Source of the DNA: a virus | Length of the DNA stretch: 30,438 nt | IMG/VR virus record: IMGVR_UViG_3300045950_000096 | Location: 1-30,438 of that record | Reading direction: 5' to 3' (one strand) | In this document: positions 7,627 through 14,259 of the stretch, in pieces | How positions within the stretch are numbered: position 1 is the first letter of the stretch | How the letters are laid out: each line of letters opens with the position of its first letter | Notes under the pieces: generated by a model | Database searches by the model: none | What the model saw: the letters and a program-made list of their open reading frames with translations, nothing else | Told to the model about the DNA's origin: nothing | Position numbers and translations under genes: made by a program

Positions 7627-8652
7627 ATGACTATCGTCCGCAATCCCTTCGACGCTGGCGGCTATTCGCTGGCCGAGATGACGCAGGCCATCAACATCCT
7701 GCCCAACCTCTACACCCGCCTCGCCCAGATCGGCCTCTTCCGCTTTGAAGGCGTCAGCCAGCGCTCGGTCATCATCGAACAATACGAAGGCGTCCTCAGC
7801 CTCCTGCCCTCCGTTCCCCTCGGCGGCCCCGCCACCGTCGGCACCCGCGAGGGCCGCTCCATGCGGTCGTTTGCCCTGCCGTGGATCCCACATGATGACG
7901 TGGTCCTCCCCGCCGACATCCAGGGCCAACCCGCGCTGGGCGGCGCCTTCGACGCGGCCGATCCGCTGGTCGAGGTGATGAACCGCAAGCTGCTCCTCAT
8001 GCGCCGCAAGCACGCGCAGACCCGCGAATACATGGAGATGAATGCCCTGCGCGGGATCGTGAAGGACGGTGCGGGCACCACCCTCTACAACTACTTCACC
8101 GAATTCGGCCTGGCGCAGATCTCGGTCGACTTCGTCCTCGGCACTGCGGGCACGAACGTGCAGGGCAAGGTGCGCGAAGTGCTGCGCGCCATCGAGGACA
8201 ACCTCCTCGGCGAGGCGATGACGTCGGTCCATGCGCTGGTCAGCCGCGAGTTCTTCGACAAGCTGATCGCGCATCCGAAGACCGAGGAAGCCTACAAGTT
8301 CTACGCCTCGACCGGCGCCCAGCCCCTGCGCGAAGATGTCCGCCGCAACTTCCCCTTCGCCGGGATCCTCTTCGAAGAGTATTCCGGCACCGTCACCCTC
8401 TCGACCAAGGCCACCGAACGGTTGGTCCCGGCGAACGAGGGCATCGCCTTCCCGCTCGGGACGATGGACACCTTCACCACCTATGGCGGCCCGGCGAACC
8501 TGCTGGAAACCGCCAACACCATCGGCCTGCCCCTCTACGCCCGCCAGCATCTCGACGAGAAGGGCCGCTGGATCGACGTCATGACCGAGGCCTCGATCCT
8601 GCCAGTCAACAAGCGGCCCCGGCTGGCCGTCCGGATCCACAGCTCGAACTGA
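7627..8652 (+). CDS. Major capsid protein, gpE family
   Basis: The start ATG at 7627 (MTIVRNPFDAGGYSLAEMT) follows CCCGGAGCCCC and gives 341 aa, the same length as lambda gpE. Features typical of the family include the N-arm, an E-loop region with EQYEGVLSLLPSVPLGG and GREGRSMRSF, the long helix around EVMNRKLLLMRRKHAQTREYMEM, and the C-terminal FPLGTMDTFTTYGGPANLLETANT that is well conserved in this group. It assembles the icosahedral shell. An open frame extends upstream through the decoration gene in another frame but has no support. Confidence 0.95.
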   Translation: MTIVRNPFDAGGYSLAEMTQAINILPNLYTRLAQIGLFRFEGVSQRSVIIEQYEGVLSLLPSVPLGGPATVGTREGRSMRSFALPWIPHDDVVLPADIQGQPALGGAFDAADPLVEVMNRKLLLMRRKHAQTREYMEMNALRGIVKDGAGTTLYNYFTEFGLAQISVDFVLGTAGTNVQGKVREVLRAIEDNLLGEAMTSVHALVSREFFDKLIAHPKTEEAYKFYASTGAQPLREDVRRNFPFAGILFEEYSGTVTLSTKATERLVPANEGIAFPLGTMDTFTTYGGPANLLETANTIGLPLYARQHLDEKGRWIDVMTEASILPVNKRPRLAVRIHSSN

Positions 8653-8664
8653 CGGACGCTGGCC

Positions 8665-8979
8665 ATGTCCTTCTTCGCCGCCGCCATGGACCGCATCTTC
8701 ACCAATGCCTCCATGGCGGCCCCTGCCCTCTGGATCTCGGCCACCACCTCCGAGGAACGCCCCATCCGCATCATCCGCCGCGCCCCGGATCGCGTCACCG
8801 ACTTCGGCCCGGGCCGGTTCGTCAGTGACACGGTGGTGGTGGATGTGCGCGTCGCCGACCTGCCCGCCCCGCGCCCGGGCGATGTGATCGTCATCGGCGC
8901 GGACAGTCATGTCATCCAGGGGGAACCGCTGCGCGACCGGGAACGGCTGATCTGGACCCTCGATCTGAGGCCAGCATGA
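8665..8979 (+). CDS. Head-tail joining protein, lambda FII-like
   Basis: A 104-aa protein after the major capsid gene, the position of lambda FII (117 aa). The N-terminal stretch MSFFAAAMDRIFTNASMA is followed by a beta-rich barrel (IRIIRRAPD, TVVVDVRVADLP, GDVIVIGADSHVIQGEPLRDRERLIWTLDL), the pattern of the FII/gp10-type attachment proteins that cap the neck and bind the tail. It overlaps the next gene by 4 bp (ATGA). Confidence 0.75.
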   Translation: MSFFAAAMDRIFTNASMAAPALWISATTSEERPIRIIRRAPDRVTDFGPGRFVSDTVVVDVRVADLPAPRPGDVIVIGADSHVIQGEPLRDRERLIWTLDLRPA

Positions 8980-9268
8980 AGCTGAAGCTGGAAATCAGCC
9001 CCGACCTCGTCGCGATGATGCACGCGGAAATCGCCGCGGGCGAGAAGGCCGTCACCACCGCCATGCGCGAGGCGGGCGCGGGCCTCAAATCCGCCTGGCG
9101 CGGCCAGATCACCGGCGCGGGACTGGGCGCCCGGCTCGGCAACTCGATCCGGCTTTCGACCTACCCCAAGGGAGGCGAAAGCCTGAACGCCGCGGCGCTG
9201 GTCTGGTCGAACGCGCCGGTAATCGTCGGCGCGCATGACACAGGGCCGCTGATCCGGTCCAAGGATGG
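8976..9268 (+). pseudogene. 5' fragment of neck/tail-completion gene (DUF6441-like), split by IS110
   Basis: The frame begins MKLKLEISPDLVAMMHAEIAAGEKAVTTAM and keeps the DUF6441-like pattern (GAGLKSAWRGQITGAGLG, SIRLSTYPKGGESLNAAALVWSNAPVIV) up to LIRSKDG. It then enters the IS element and stops after two foreign residues (LS). The remainder continues at 10431 in the same frame as FWLAIPTPAAG; joined at DG/FW the two give an uninterrupted protein of about 207 aa. By position (after FII, before the tail terminator) the intact gene would encode a neck or tail-completion protein. The truncated ~98-aa product probably does not work. Confidence 0.88.
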
Positions 9269-9284
9269 GTTGTCTTAAGAATCG

Positions 9285-9480
9285 TCCCGGCTCCTGTGCG
9301 ATACGGGAGCCGCTCTCCGGCACCTCATACATGCCGGAGAGCGGCGGGGGACGGGTCGAAAGGATGGAGGTTCCCAAGGACCGGTCAGAAGTTGGATCGC
9401 CCCCGCCTTTCGCATGTCCTGAACGGATAGGTGGGGGATGCCACGGCATTGCCCCGTACGACAAGCACAGGAAACGAAAG
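9285..9480 (+). ncRNA. Candidate bridge RNA of the IS110 element
   Basis: The non-coding left end folds into clear hairpins. CGGCTCC (9288-9294) pairs with GGAGCCG (9306-9312). CGCTCTCCGGCA (9311-9322) pairs perfectly with TGCCGGAGAGCG (9332-9343) around a 9-nt loop. CCCCCGCC (9400-9407) pairs with GGTGGGGG (9430-9437, one G-U) around a 22-nt loop. IS110-group elements are known to express a bridge RNA from this region whose internal loops pair with target and donor DNA. The 7-mer CCAAGGA at 9374-9380 also occurs in the target flank at 9259-9265, so the segment around it may be the target-binding loop. RNA ends are guessed. Confidence 0.55.
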
Positions 9481-9483
9481 GCA

Positions 9484-10416
9484 ATGCACGATACCATCGG
9501 CGTCGACATTTCCAAAGACACACTCGACATCCACCGTCTTTCCGACGGCAAACACATCCGGTTCGGCAATGACAAGGCAGGGCTGGCAGCCCTGCGCCGC
9601 TGGATCGGCAAGACTCGCGTCCGTGTCGTCTACGAGTCGACCGGGCGCTACCATCGCGACATGGAGGGGGTTCTGGACACCGCGGGCCATGCACTGGTCA
9701 AGGTGAACCCCGGTCGCGCGCGCAGGTTTGCCCAGGCTGCGGGGTATGGTGCCAAAACCGACCGCGTCGATGCTGCCATGCTCGCACGGATGGGGGCGGT
9801 GCTCGATCTCGATGCCAAACCTGTTCGCACCGACAGCATGCATGAAATCAGGGAGTTGCACATCGCCCGCATCGGTCTGGTCAAGGATCGCACGGCATGC
9901 CGCAACCGACTGCATGGCGCGCGCAACAAGGTTGTCCTGGCCCAGCTCCGCGCGCGTCTGAAGCAGGTCGAAAGCCAGATCGCGCAGATCGACACCGAGC
10001 TGCAGCGCCTCGTCACGAACGATCCCGGGCTCGCGCATCGTTTCGGGATCCTGATGTCGGTTCCTGGAATCGGCCCTGTCGCGGCTGTCGCGATGATCGT
10101 CGAAATGCCCGAACTGGGCACCTTGGACGGCAAGGAGGCCGCCAGCCTCGCCGGGCTCGCCCCGATCACCCGCGAGTCAGGCGTATGGAAAGGGAGGTCG
10201 CGCATCGGCGGCGGTCGACGCGGACTGCGCAAGGCACTCTACATGCCGGCGCTGGTCGCCATCCGGCACAACCAGCAGCTCGGCCAGATCTACCAGCGGC
10301 TCTGCAGCGCGGGAAAGCCAGCCAAACTCGCCATCACGGCGGTGATGCGCAAGCTCCTAATCCTTGCCAACGCACTGATCCGAGATGACCGAAAATGGGC
10401 CGACGCGGCTCCTTGA
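9484..10416 (+). CDS. IS110-family transposase (DEDD recombinase)
   Basis: A 310-aa protein starting MHDTIGVDISKDTLDIH at 9484. The RuvC-like N-terminal domain shows the DEDD set: D8 (GVDISKD), E51 (VVYESTG), D93 and D96 (KTDRVDA). A helical region follows. The C-terminal Tnp_20 domain begins with the helix-hairpin-helix MSVPGIGPVAAVAMIVEMPELG (residues 191-212) and contains SLAGLAPITRESG and GRSRIGGGRRGLRKALY; a serine here (S232 or S239) is the likely nucleophile. The open frame extends upstream to 9265, but that part is the structured RNA region. The gene looks intact and the element may still be active. Confidence 0.95.
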   Translation: MHDTIGVDISKDTLDIHRLSDGKHIRFGNDKAGLAALRRWIGKTRVRVVYESTGRYHRDMEGVLDTAGHALVKVNPGRARRFAQAAGYGAKTDRVDAAMLARMGAVLDLDAKPVRTDSMHEIRELHIARIGLVKDRTACRNRLHGARNKVVLAQLRARLKQVESQIAQIDTELQRLVTNDPGLAHRFGILMSVPGIGPVAAVAMIVEMPELGTLDGKEAASLAGLAPITRESGVWKGRSRIGGGRRGLRKALYMPALVAIRHNQQLGQIYQRLCSAGKPAKLAITAVMRKLLILANALIRDDRKWADAAP

Positions 10417-10430
10417 CCAAGACGGATAAC

Positions 10431-10760
10431 TTCTGGCTCGCCATCCCCACCCCGGCCGCTGGACAATCCACTCGCGGCGGGCGGATCACCCCCGGCGAAT
10501 GGGAACGCCGCACGGGGCTGCACCTGCGGTTCATCTACCGGCGCCGGGGACCCAGCCTGCTGGTGGCCGAGGGACGGCTGAACAGCAAGGGGCGCGCCGT
10601 GGCCTCCCGCGCGAAGACGGGCCGAGGACTGACCACCGTGCCGATCTTCCTCCTCGTGCCGCAGGTCAAGCTGCGCAAGCGGCTGGATCTGGCGCGGGAT
10701 GCCGAGCGGGCCATCGACGGCGTGCCGGGGCGGATCGTCGCGGGGTGGGAAAGACTCTAA
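10431..10760 (+). pseudogene. 3' fragment of neck/tail-completion gene (DUF6441-like)
   Basis: This is the continuation of the gene begun at 8976. It reads FWLAIPTPAAGQSTRGGRITPGEWERRTG, then HLRFIYRRRGPSLLVAEGRLN, TVPIFLLVPQVKLRKRLDLARDAER and ends IVAGWERL. These are the conserved C-terminal blocks of DUF6441-like phage proteins. The fragment is in phase with the 5' part once the IS is removed. A start at 10395 inside the IS could give a hybrid reading, but it would lack the N-terminal half. Confidence 0.88.
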
Positions 10761-10781
10761 GTCCCGTCGATGGCCAAGGCT

Positions 10782-11261
10782 TCAGCTTTGGGTCCACAGC
10801 CTCGATGTATCAACCCCGGCTCCTTCCAATCTGGACCTCGCTGCTTCCAACACCGCAGGTTCGAAGTGGCTGGCATGCTTGAGAACAAGCGCTTCTCCGG
10901 TTAGCTCCGGCAATCCTCGCTCGATCAGCATGTTGAAACCGTCCGTTGGTGCCTTGCTGACCGCAAAATCGATCAACGTCTGCATTACACCCACCCGGTC
11001 GATCTTCTGTCGGGTGCGCGAAAGCCTGACTGTCTTGCCGCGTTCATCTCGCAGGATTTCTTCGAAGGCGTGGATCGTCTTCCAGAAGTCATGCTCGATG
11101 CTGCCGGGTGCCTCTTCGGGCAGGATTTCGACCAACCGCCTGAATGCCGCCTCTTCGACCTCTGGGACGCCCAGCCGCTGTGCGTTTTCGCGCAGGGTCC
11201 GAAGTTTTGCCGGATCGGTGGCAACAGCAATCGATGCGAGGACTTTCTTGTGGTCGGCCAT
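10782..11261 (-). CDS. Conserved hypothetical protein (159 aa), second gene of antisense cassette
   Basis: The protein MADHKKVLASIAVATDPAKLRTLRENAQRLGV... is mostly helical with no membrane segment. Notable parts are the N-terminal helices (KLRTLRENAQRL, EVEEAAFRRLVEILPEEAPGS), a central DFWKTIHAFEEILRDERGKTVRLSRTRQKIDRVG, and a C-terminal MLIERGLPELTGEALVLKHASHFEPAVLEAARSRLEGAGVD. I have the impression of similar proteins scattered in alphaproteobacterial mobile DNA, but no function is known to me. It starts 3 bp after the stop of the ribbon-helix-helix gene, so they form an operon and may act together, perhaps as a toxin-antitoxin-like pair. It is opposite to the phage operon, which suggests expression in the lysogen. 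Confidence 0.7.
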   Translation of the reverse strand: MADHKKVLASIAVATDPAKLRTLRENAQRLGVPEVEEAAFRRLVEILPEEAPGSIEHDFWKTIHAFEEILRDERGKTVRLSRTRQKIDRVGVMQTLIDFAVSKAPTDGFNMLIERGLPELTGEALVLKHASHFEPAVLEAARSRLEGAGVDTSRLWTQS

Positions 11262-11264
11262 GGG

Positions 11265-11786
11265 TCAACTCCGCGCAATGCGTGACGAGGCGGAAGTCCC
11301 CAACTTCAAGAGCGTATAGCTCTTGATGGGCTGGTCCTTGACGAACGCGCGACGTGGCTTCCCGGTGTCGTCCAGCAACGGTTCCGCGTCGATGGCATTC
11401 TTGATGTACCAGCCGAGATACATGTTCAGAGGCGTCTTCTTGGGCGCCCCATCGGTCAAGGCGGGAGCACCAATGATCTCCTCATAAAGTGCTCTAGACG
11501 TCGGATCAGCCATCAACTCGCCGAATACGGTCAGCGTGAAGTGTTCATCGAACCGGCCGGAATTGACAACCTCACGGGCCTTCTGCTGTGCTGCCGAATA
11601 GAGCGCTTCAGTATCGTCCAATTCCTTTTGCCGCTCCGCGGAAAGGTGTGGATAGACCGCTCTCTCAAGGGCACGCTGCATGAACGCAGATGGATCGATG
11701 CCTGCATCGGCCGACAGCTTCTGGATCAGATCGTGAATGTCGGTTTTCAGGCGGAATGAAACCCGGGTCGTATTTTCGGAAACCAT
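11265..11786 (-). CDS. Ribbon-helix-helix domain protein (173 aa), first gene of antisense cassette
   Basis: The start at 11786 (MVSENTTRVSFRLKTDIH) is chosen because GGAG lies 7 bp upstream and the N-terminus then begins with a ribbon-helix-helix (Arc/CopG-type): strand TTRVSFRL (about residues 6-13), helix TDIHDLIQKLSADAG, turn IDPS, helix AFMQRALERAVYPHL. The rest is a longer helical domain with TLTVFGELMADPTSRALYEEIIGAP and a conserved-looking PLNMYLGWYIKNAIDAEPLLDD. Such N-terminal domains bind DNA as dimers and often repress their own operon. Two near-identical dyad repeats flank the promoter just upstream, which fits autoregulation. The function of the C-terminal part is unknown. Confidence 0.7.
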   Translation of the reverse strand: MVSENTTRVSFRLKTDIHDLIQKLSADAGIDPSAFMQRALERAVYPHLSAERQKELDDTEALYSAAQQKAREVVNSGRFDEHFTLTVFGELMADPTSRALYEEIIGAPALTDGAPKKTPLNMYLGWYIKNAIDAEPLLDDTGKPRRAFVKDQPIKSYTLLKLGTSASSRIARS

Positions 11787-11797
11787 CGCGAATCTCC

Positions 11798-11865
11798 ACA
11801 AGGTGCGAACACCTGTGAAACTACCCGATGCACCCACGCCCGTCAACAGGGTGCGGACACATGTG
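11798..11865. promoter_or_regulatory. Paired operator repeats flanking the cassette promoter
   Basis: Two 20-bp repeats in the same orientation lie at 11798-11817 (ACAAGGTGCGAACACCTGTG) and 11846-11865 (ACAGGGTGCGGACACATGTG), identical at 17 of 20 positions and 48 bp apart. Each has internal dyad symmetry; in the first AGGTG-CGAA-CACCT is perfect. They bracket the candidate -10/-35. The natural reading is a binding site for the ribbon-helix-helix protein encoded just downstream. The second repeat also ends only 7 bp before the start codon of the plus-strand tail terminator gene. Confidence 0.65.
11818..11846 (-). promoter_or_regulatory. Candidate promoter of the ribbon-helix-helix cassette
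   Basis: On the minus strand TTGACG (plus 11841-11846) is followed after 17 bp by TAGTTT (plus 11818-11823), a reasonable sigma-70-type pair located 32 bp before the start codon. One operator copy lies just downstream of the -10 and the other begins at the -35. Confidence 0.5.
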
Positions 11866-11872
11866 AGAAAGA

Positions 11873-12295
11873 ATGCCCACCATCCGCGAAACCGTCCTCG
11901 CCGCGCTGCACGCGCGGCTGCAGTCGCTTGCCGCCCTCACCCTGCGTGATGAGGTGCTGCCGGAGCGGATCCCCTCGGCCGGGCTGATCATCCTGCGCGA
12001 TGGCCAGCCGGGCGAGCCGGAGGTGACGCTGTCGCCGCTGCGCTATCACTACCAGCACCGGGCCGAGCTGGAAGTCGTCGTCCAGGCGGGCACTGGCCGG
12101 GCCAGCGCCTTTGACGACCTGATCGCCGCCATCGGCACGGCGCTGGAAACCGACCGGACGCTGGGCGGCCTCTGCGACTGGGTCGAACCGGAGGCCCCGG
12201 CCCCGGTCGACCTGCCCGTCGAGGGGGCCGCGGCCCTGAAGGCGGCGGTGATCACCGTCGTCCTGCACTACACCACGACCGGCCCACTGGCCTGA
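11873..12295 (+). CDS. Tail terminator / minor tail protein, gpU-like by position
   Basis: A 140-aa protein, MPTIRETVLAALHARLQSL, with an N-terminal helix followed by strands (AGLIILRDGQPGEPEVTLSPLRYHYQHRAELEVVVQAG), a helix (SAFDDLIAAIGTALETD) and a terminal strand (ALKAAVITVVLHYTT). This layout and its place before the tail tube fit the gpU-type tail terminators that cap the tail and stop tube growth. Relatives in Rhodobacteraceae have sometimes carried a misleading acyl-CoA transferase label. Its upstream region was rearranged by the antisense cassette. Confidence 0.7.
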   Translation: MPTIRETVLAALHARLQSLAALTLRDEVLPERIPSAGLIILRDGQPGEPEVTLSPLRYHYQHRAELEVVVQAGTGRASAFDDLIAAIGTALETDRTLGGLCDWVEPEAPAPVDLPVEGAAALKAAVITVVLHYTTTGPLA

Positions 12296-12319
12296 CACCC
12301 CACATCCAAGGAGACCCCC

Positions 12320-13258
12320 ATGGCACGCGCACACGGCGCGCGGGCGCAGATGGCGCTTGCGTTCGAGACAGTTTACGGCACCCCGCCCGCCAGCGGCTAT
12401 CGGCTGATGCCCTTCGCCCGCACCACTCTCGGCGCGGAACAGCCGCTTCTGAACAGCGAACTGCTGGGCTATGGCCGCGATCCGCTCGCCCCCATCAAGG
12501 ATGCCGTCACCGCCGATGGCGAGGTGGTGGTGCCGATCGATGTGGAGGCCTTCGGCTTCTGGCTGAAGGCCGCTTTCGGATCCCCGACCACGACCGGCAC
12601 CACGCCCAAGACCCACACCTTCCAGTCGGGGAACTGGACCCTGCCCTCCATGGCCATCGAGGTGGCCATGCCCGAGGTGCCGCGGTTTGCGATGTATGCG
12701 GGCTGCGTGATGGACCAGCTGTCGTGGCAGATGAGCCGATCGGGCTTGCTGACGGCCACCGCACGCCTGATCGCGCAAGGCGAGGCGATTGCGGCCACCA
12801 CCGCCGCAGGCACGCCGACCGCGCTCGGCCTTCAGCGCTTCGGCCATTTCAACGGGGTGGTGAAGCGCAACGGCACGGCGCTGGGCAACGTCGTCTCGGC
12901 CGAGATCACCTATGCCAACGGCCTCGACCGGATCGAGACCATCCGCAACGACGGCAAGATCGAGGGCGCCGATCCCGGCATGGCCGCACTGACCGGCCGG
13001 ATCGAGGTGCGCTTCGCGGATAGCGCCCTCGTCACCCAGGCCATCGACGGCACGCCCTGCGAGCTCGAGTTCGCCTACAGCCTCGGGGCCAATGCCAGCT
13101 TCACCTTCACCGCCCATGCCGTCTACCTGCCCGTCCCGCGGATCGAGATCCCGGGGCCGCAAGGCATCCAGGCGACCTTCGACTGGCAGGCCGCCAAAGC
13201 CACCAGCCCCGCCCGCATGTGCACCGCCGTCCTCGTCAACACCGTCACGGGATACTAA
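12320..13258 (+). CDS. Phage tail tube protein
   Basis: A 312-aa beta-rich protein, MARAHGARAQMALAFETVYGTPP, typical of the siphoviral tail tube family seen in alphaproteobacterial phages. Conserved-looking parts are GYRLMPFARTTLGAEQPL, VPIDVEAFGFWLKAAFG, HTFQSGNWTLPSMAIEVAMPEVPRF and a C-terminal SFTFTAHAVYLPVPRIEIPGPQGIQATFDWQA. The protein stacks as hexamers to form the tail tube through which DNA passes. It is followed 2 bp later by the chaperone gene, as V is followed by G in lambda. Confidence 0.9.
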   Translation: MARAHGARAQMALAFETVYGTPPASGYRLMPFARTTLGAEQPLLNSELLGYGRDPLAPIKDAVTADGEVVVPIDVEAFGFWLKAAFGSPTTTGTTPKTHTFQSGNWTLPSMAIEVAMPEVPRFAMYAGCVMDQLSWQMSRSGLLTATARLIAQGEAIAATTAAGTPTALGLQRFGHFNGVVKRNGTALGNVVSAEITYANGLDRIETIRNDGKIEGADPGMAALTGRIEVRFADSALVTQAIDGTPCELEFAYSLGANASFTFTAHAVYLPVPRIEIPGPQGIQATFDWQAAKATSPARMCTAVLVNTVTGY

Positions 13259-13260
13259 CC

Positions 13261-13698
13261 ATGATCCGCCTGAACCTGTCCAACCGGCCCGAGTGGCTGG
13301 ACCTGCTGCCCGGCCTGCGCGTTCTGGTGGCCCCACTGACCACCGCGCTGATGGTCTCCGCCCGCGCCGATCCCGCCATCGACGGCCTGTCAGAAACCTC
13401 CAGCCAGGAGGACATGGCCCTCGCGATGGCCAAGGCCGTCGCCCGTCGCGCCGTTCTGGATTGGGAAGGGGTCGGCGACGATGACGGCAACCTCGTGCCC
13501 GTCAGCCCGGCCGGGATCGACGCCCTTCTGGAAATCTGGCCGGTCTTCGAGGCCTTCCAGGCGCAATACGTCGCCCGCGGCCTGATGCTGGATCAGGAAA
13601 AAAACGCCTCCGCGCCCTCGCCGACTGGTCCTTCGGCGGGGGCGACGGCTACTGCGCGGCCTGCGCGGGGCCCTGCCCGGACTGCCCCGCAAAGCTGA
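13261..13698 (+). CDS. Tail assembly chaperone, gpG-like (zero-frame product)
   Basis: A 145-aa protein starting MIRLNLSNRPEWLDLLPGLRV 2 bp after the tube gene. The body (to about residue 110) is a plausible folded domain: PLTTALMVSARADPAID, QEDMALAMAKAVARRAVLDWEGVG and IDALLEIWPVFEAFQAQYVARGLMLDQ. After the slippery site at 13599-13605 the zero-frame continuation is low-complexity (SAPSPTGPSAGATATARPARGPARTAPQS) and looks like a reading of non-zero-frame DNA. The chaperone keeps the tape measure soluble and guides tube assembly. Position and frameshift signal support the G assignment. Confidence 0.85.
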   Translation: MIRLNLSNRPEWLDLLPGLRVLVAPLTTALMVSARADPAIDGLSETSSQEDMALAMAKAVARRAVLDWEGVGDDDGNLVPVSPAGIDALLEIWPVFEAFQAQYVARGLMLDQEKNASAPSPTGPSAGATATARPARGPARTAPQS

Positions 13699-13940
13699 AC
13701 CGGCCGCTGACAGTCGAGGGCTGGCAGGTCTGGGACCTGACCCAGCGCCTCGGCGGTCAGCTGCGCATCGCGCCGGGCGCCGTGATCGGGTGGGACATGG
13801 GCGCGGCCCTCACGCTGGCACAGGCGCTGGGCGTCGATGTCCTGATCGCCGCCGAACTGCTGCCCGAGATCGAGGCGGTGATGGTGCGCAAACTCAACGA
13901 GCAGATGGCCGAGCGTTCAACGGCGATGACCCCGATCTGA
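13261..13940 (+). CDS. Tail assembly chaperone frameshift fusion, gpGT-like (226 aa)
   Basis: Reading the zero frame to AAC at 13603-13605, then slipping back one base, gives 115 + 111 residues ending at the TGA of 13938-13940. The extension reads RLRALADWSFGGGDGY, a Cys cluster CAACAGPCPDC (CX2C-X3-CX2C, zinc-binding-like), then LTVEGWQVWDLTQRLGGQLR and a helical end with LAQALGVDVLIAAELLPEIEAVM. This frame has protein-like composition, opens after a stop at 13482 and has no ATG or GTG before 13783, so it cannot be translated as its own full-length gene. In lambda the GT fusion is required for tail assembly and binds tape measure and tube. Confidence 0.75.
13599..13644 (+). promoter_or_regulatory. 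Programmed -1 frameshift signal (slippery site plus hairpin)
   Basis: A_AAA_AAC at 13599-13605 is a classic X_XXY_YYZ slippery heptamer in the zero frame, within a run of seven A. Seven bases later a 12-bp stem begins: CGCCCTCGCCGA (13613-13624) pairs with TCGGCGGGGGCG (13633-13644), all paired with one T-G, around an 8-nt loop. Heptamer, spacer and stem meet the usual requirements for -1 ribosomal frameshifting. Confidence 0.8.
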
Positions 13941-13975
13941 CGCCATGAGACCAACCGGCGCGCCGCGCGCATGAT

Positions 13976-14176
13976 TCAGGTTCGATCGGATCGATCCCGA
14001 TAGCCGTTTGGTACAGCCCCACGCGCCAGTCCCTTCAGGTCCTGCTTTGCCGGAAGCGAACGGGACTGTGCCTCCTCGCCCTCATCAAATCCACGCAGTG
14101 GCAACCCGAGCCCCGCTTGATCGGTGGGCTTGGGTTCTTCATCGCCGTGCTGCGTGCTTTGGCTTTGGCCGATCAT
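13976..14176 (-). CDS. Small antisense ORF (66 aa), hypothetical
   Basis: On the minus strand AAAGGA sits 7 bp before an ATG at 14176 and opens a 66-aa hydrophilic, acidic frame (MIGQSQSTQHGDEEPKPTDQ) ending DLKGLARGAVPNGYRDRSDRT. Third codon positions are about 65% GC by my count, lower than in the structural genes around it. It fills most of the 319-bp gap between chaperone and tape measure, which lambda-like phages do not normally have. I do not recognise the family. It could be another lysogen-expressed cassette, a small regulator, or chance; the ribosome binding site is the main support. Confidence 0.45.
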   Translation of the reverse strand: MIGQSQSTQHGDEEPKPTDQAGLGLPLRGFDEGEEAQSRSLPAKQDLKGLARGAVPNGYRDRSDRT

Positions 14177-14259
14177 CGTCAGTCCTTTGGCAACTGAAAC
14201 AGAGACTCCAAGTCCTGCCCTCCGCCCTAAGCACTTACCACAGAATCAAGGTTTTCCTC

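Larger units (their letters stand above)
9269..10430 (+). mobile_element. IS110-family insertion sequence (about 1.16 kb)
   Basis: The element contains one DEDD transposase gene, about 215 bp of structured non-coding DNA before it, and only about 14 bp after it. Ends are placed by where the split neck gene resumes: ...GATGG up to 9268, and the codon TTC at 10431. The phase works if about 1161-1162 bp are removed. No long terminal inverted repeat or clear target duplication is seen, as usual for IS110 elements. The long left non-coding end points to the IS110 group rather than the IS1111 group, whose RNA lies on the right. Exact ends may be off by a few bases. Confidence 0.85.

Noticed and set aside
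11843-13336. 497-aa open frame on the minus strand
   Set aside because: It is antisense to the tail terminator and tail tube genes, rich in Gly/His/Arg with no motif.
14008-14259. Upstream extension of the tape measure frame
   Set aside because: The extra 84 residues are the complement of the small antisense ORF and do not resemble tape measure N-termini; the ATG at 14260 gives the family-like start MADKKVSVRL.
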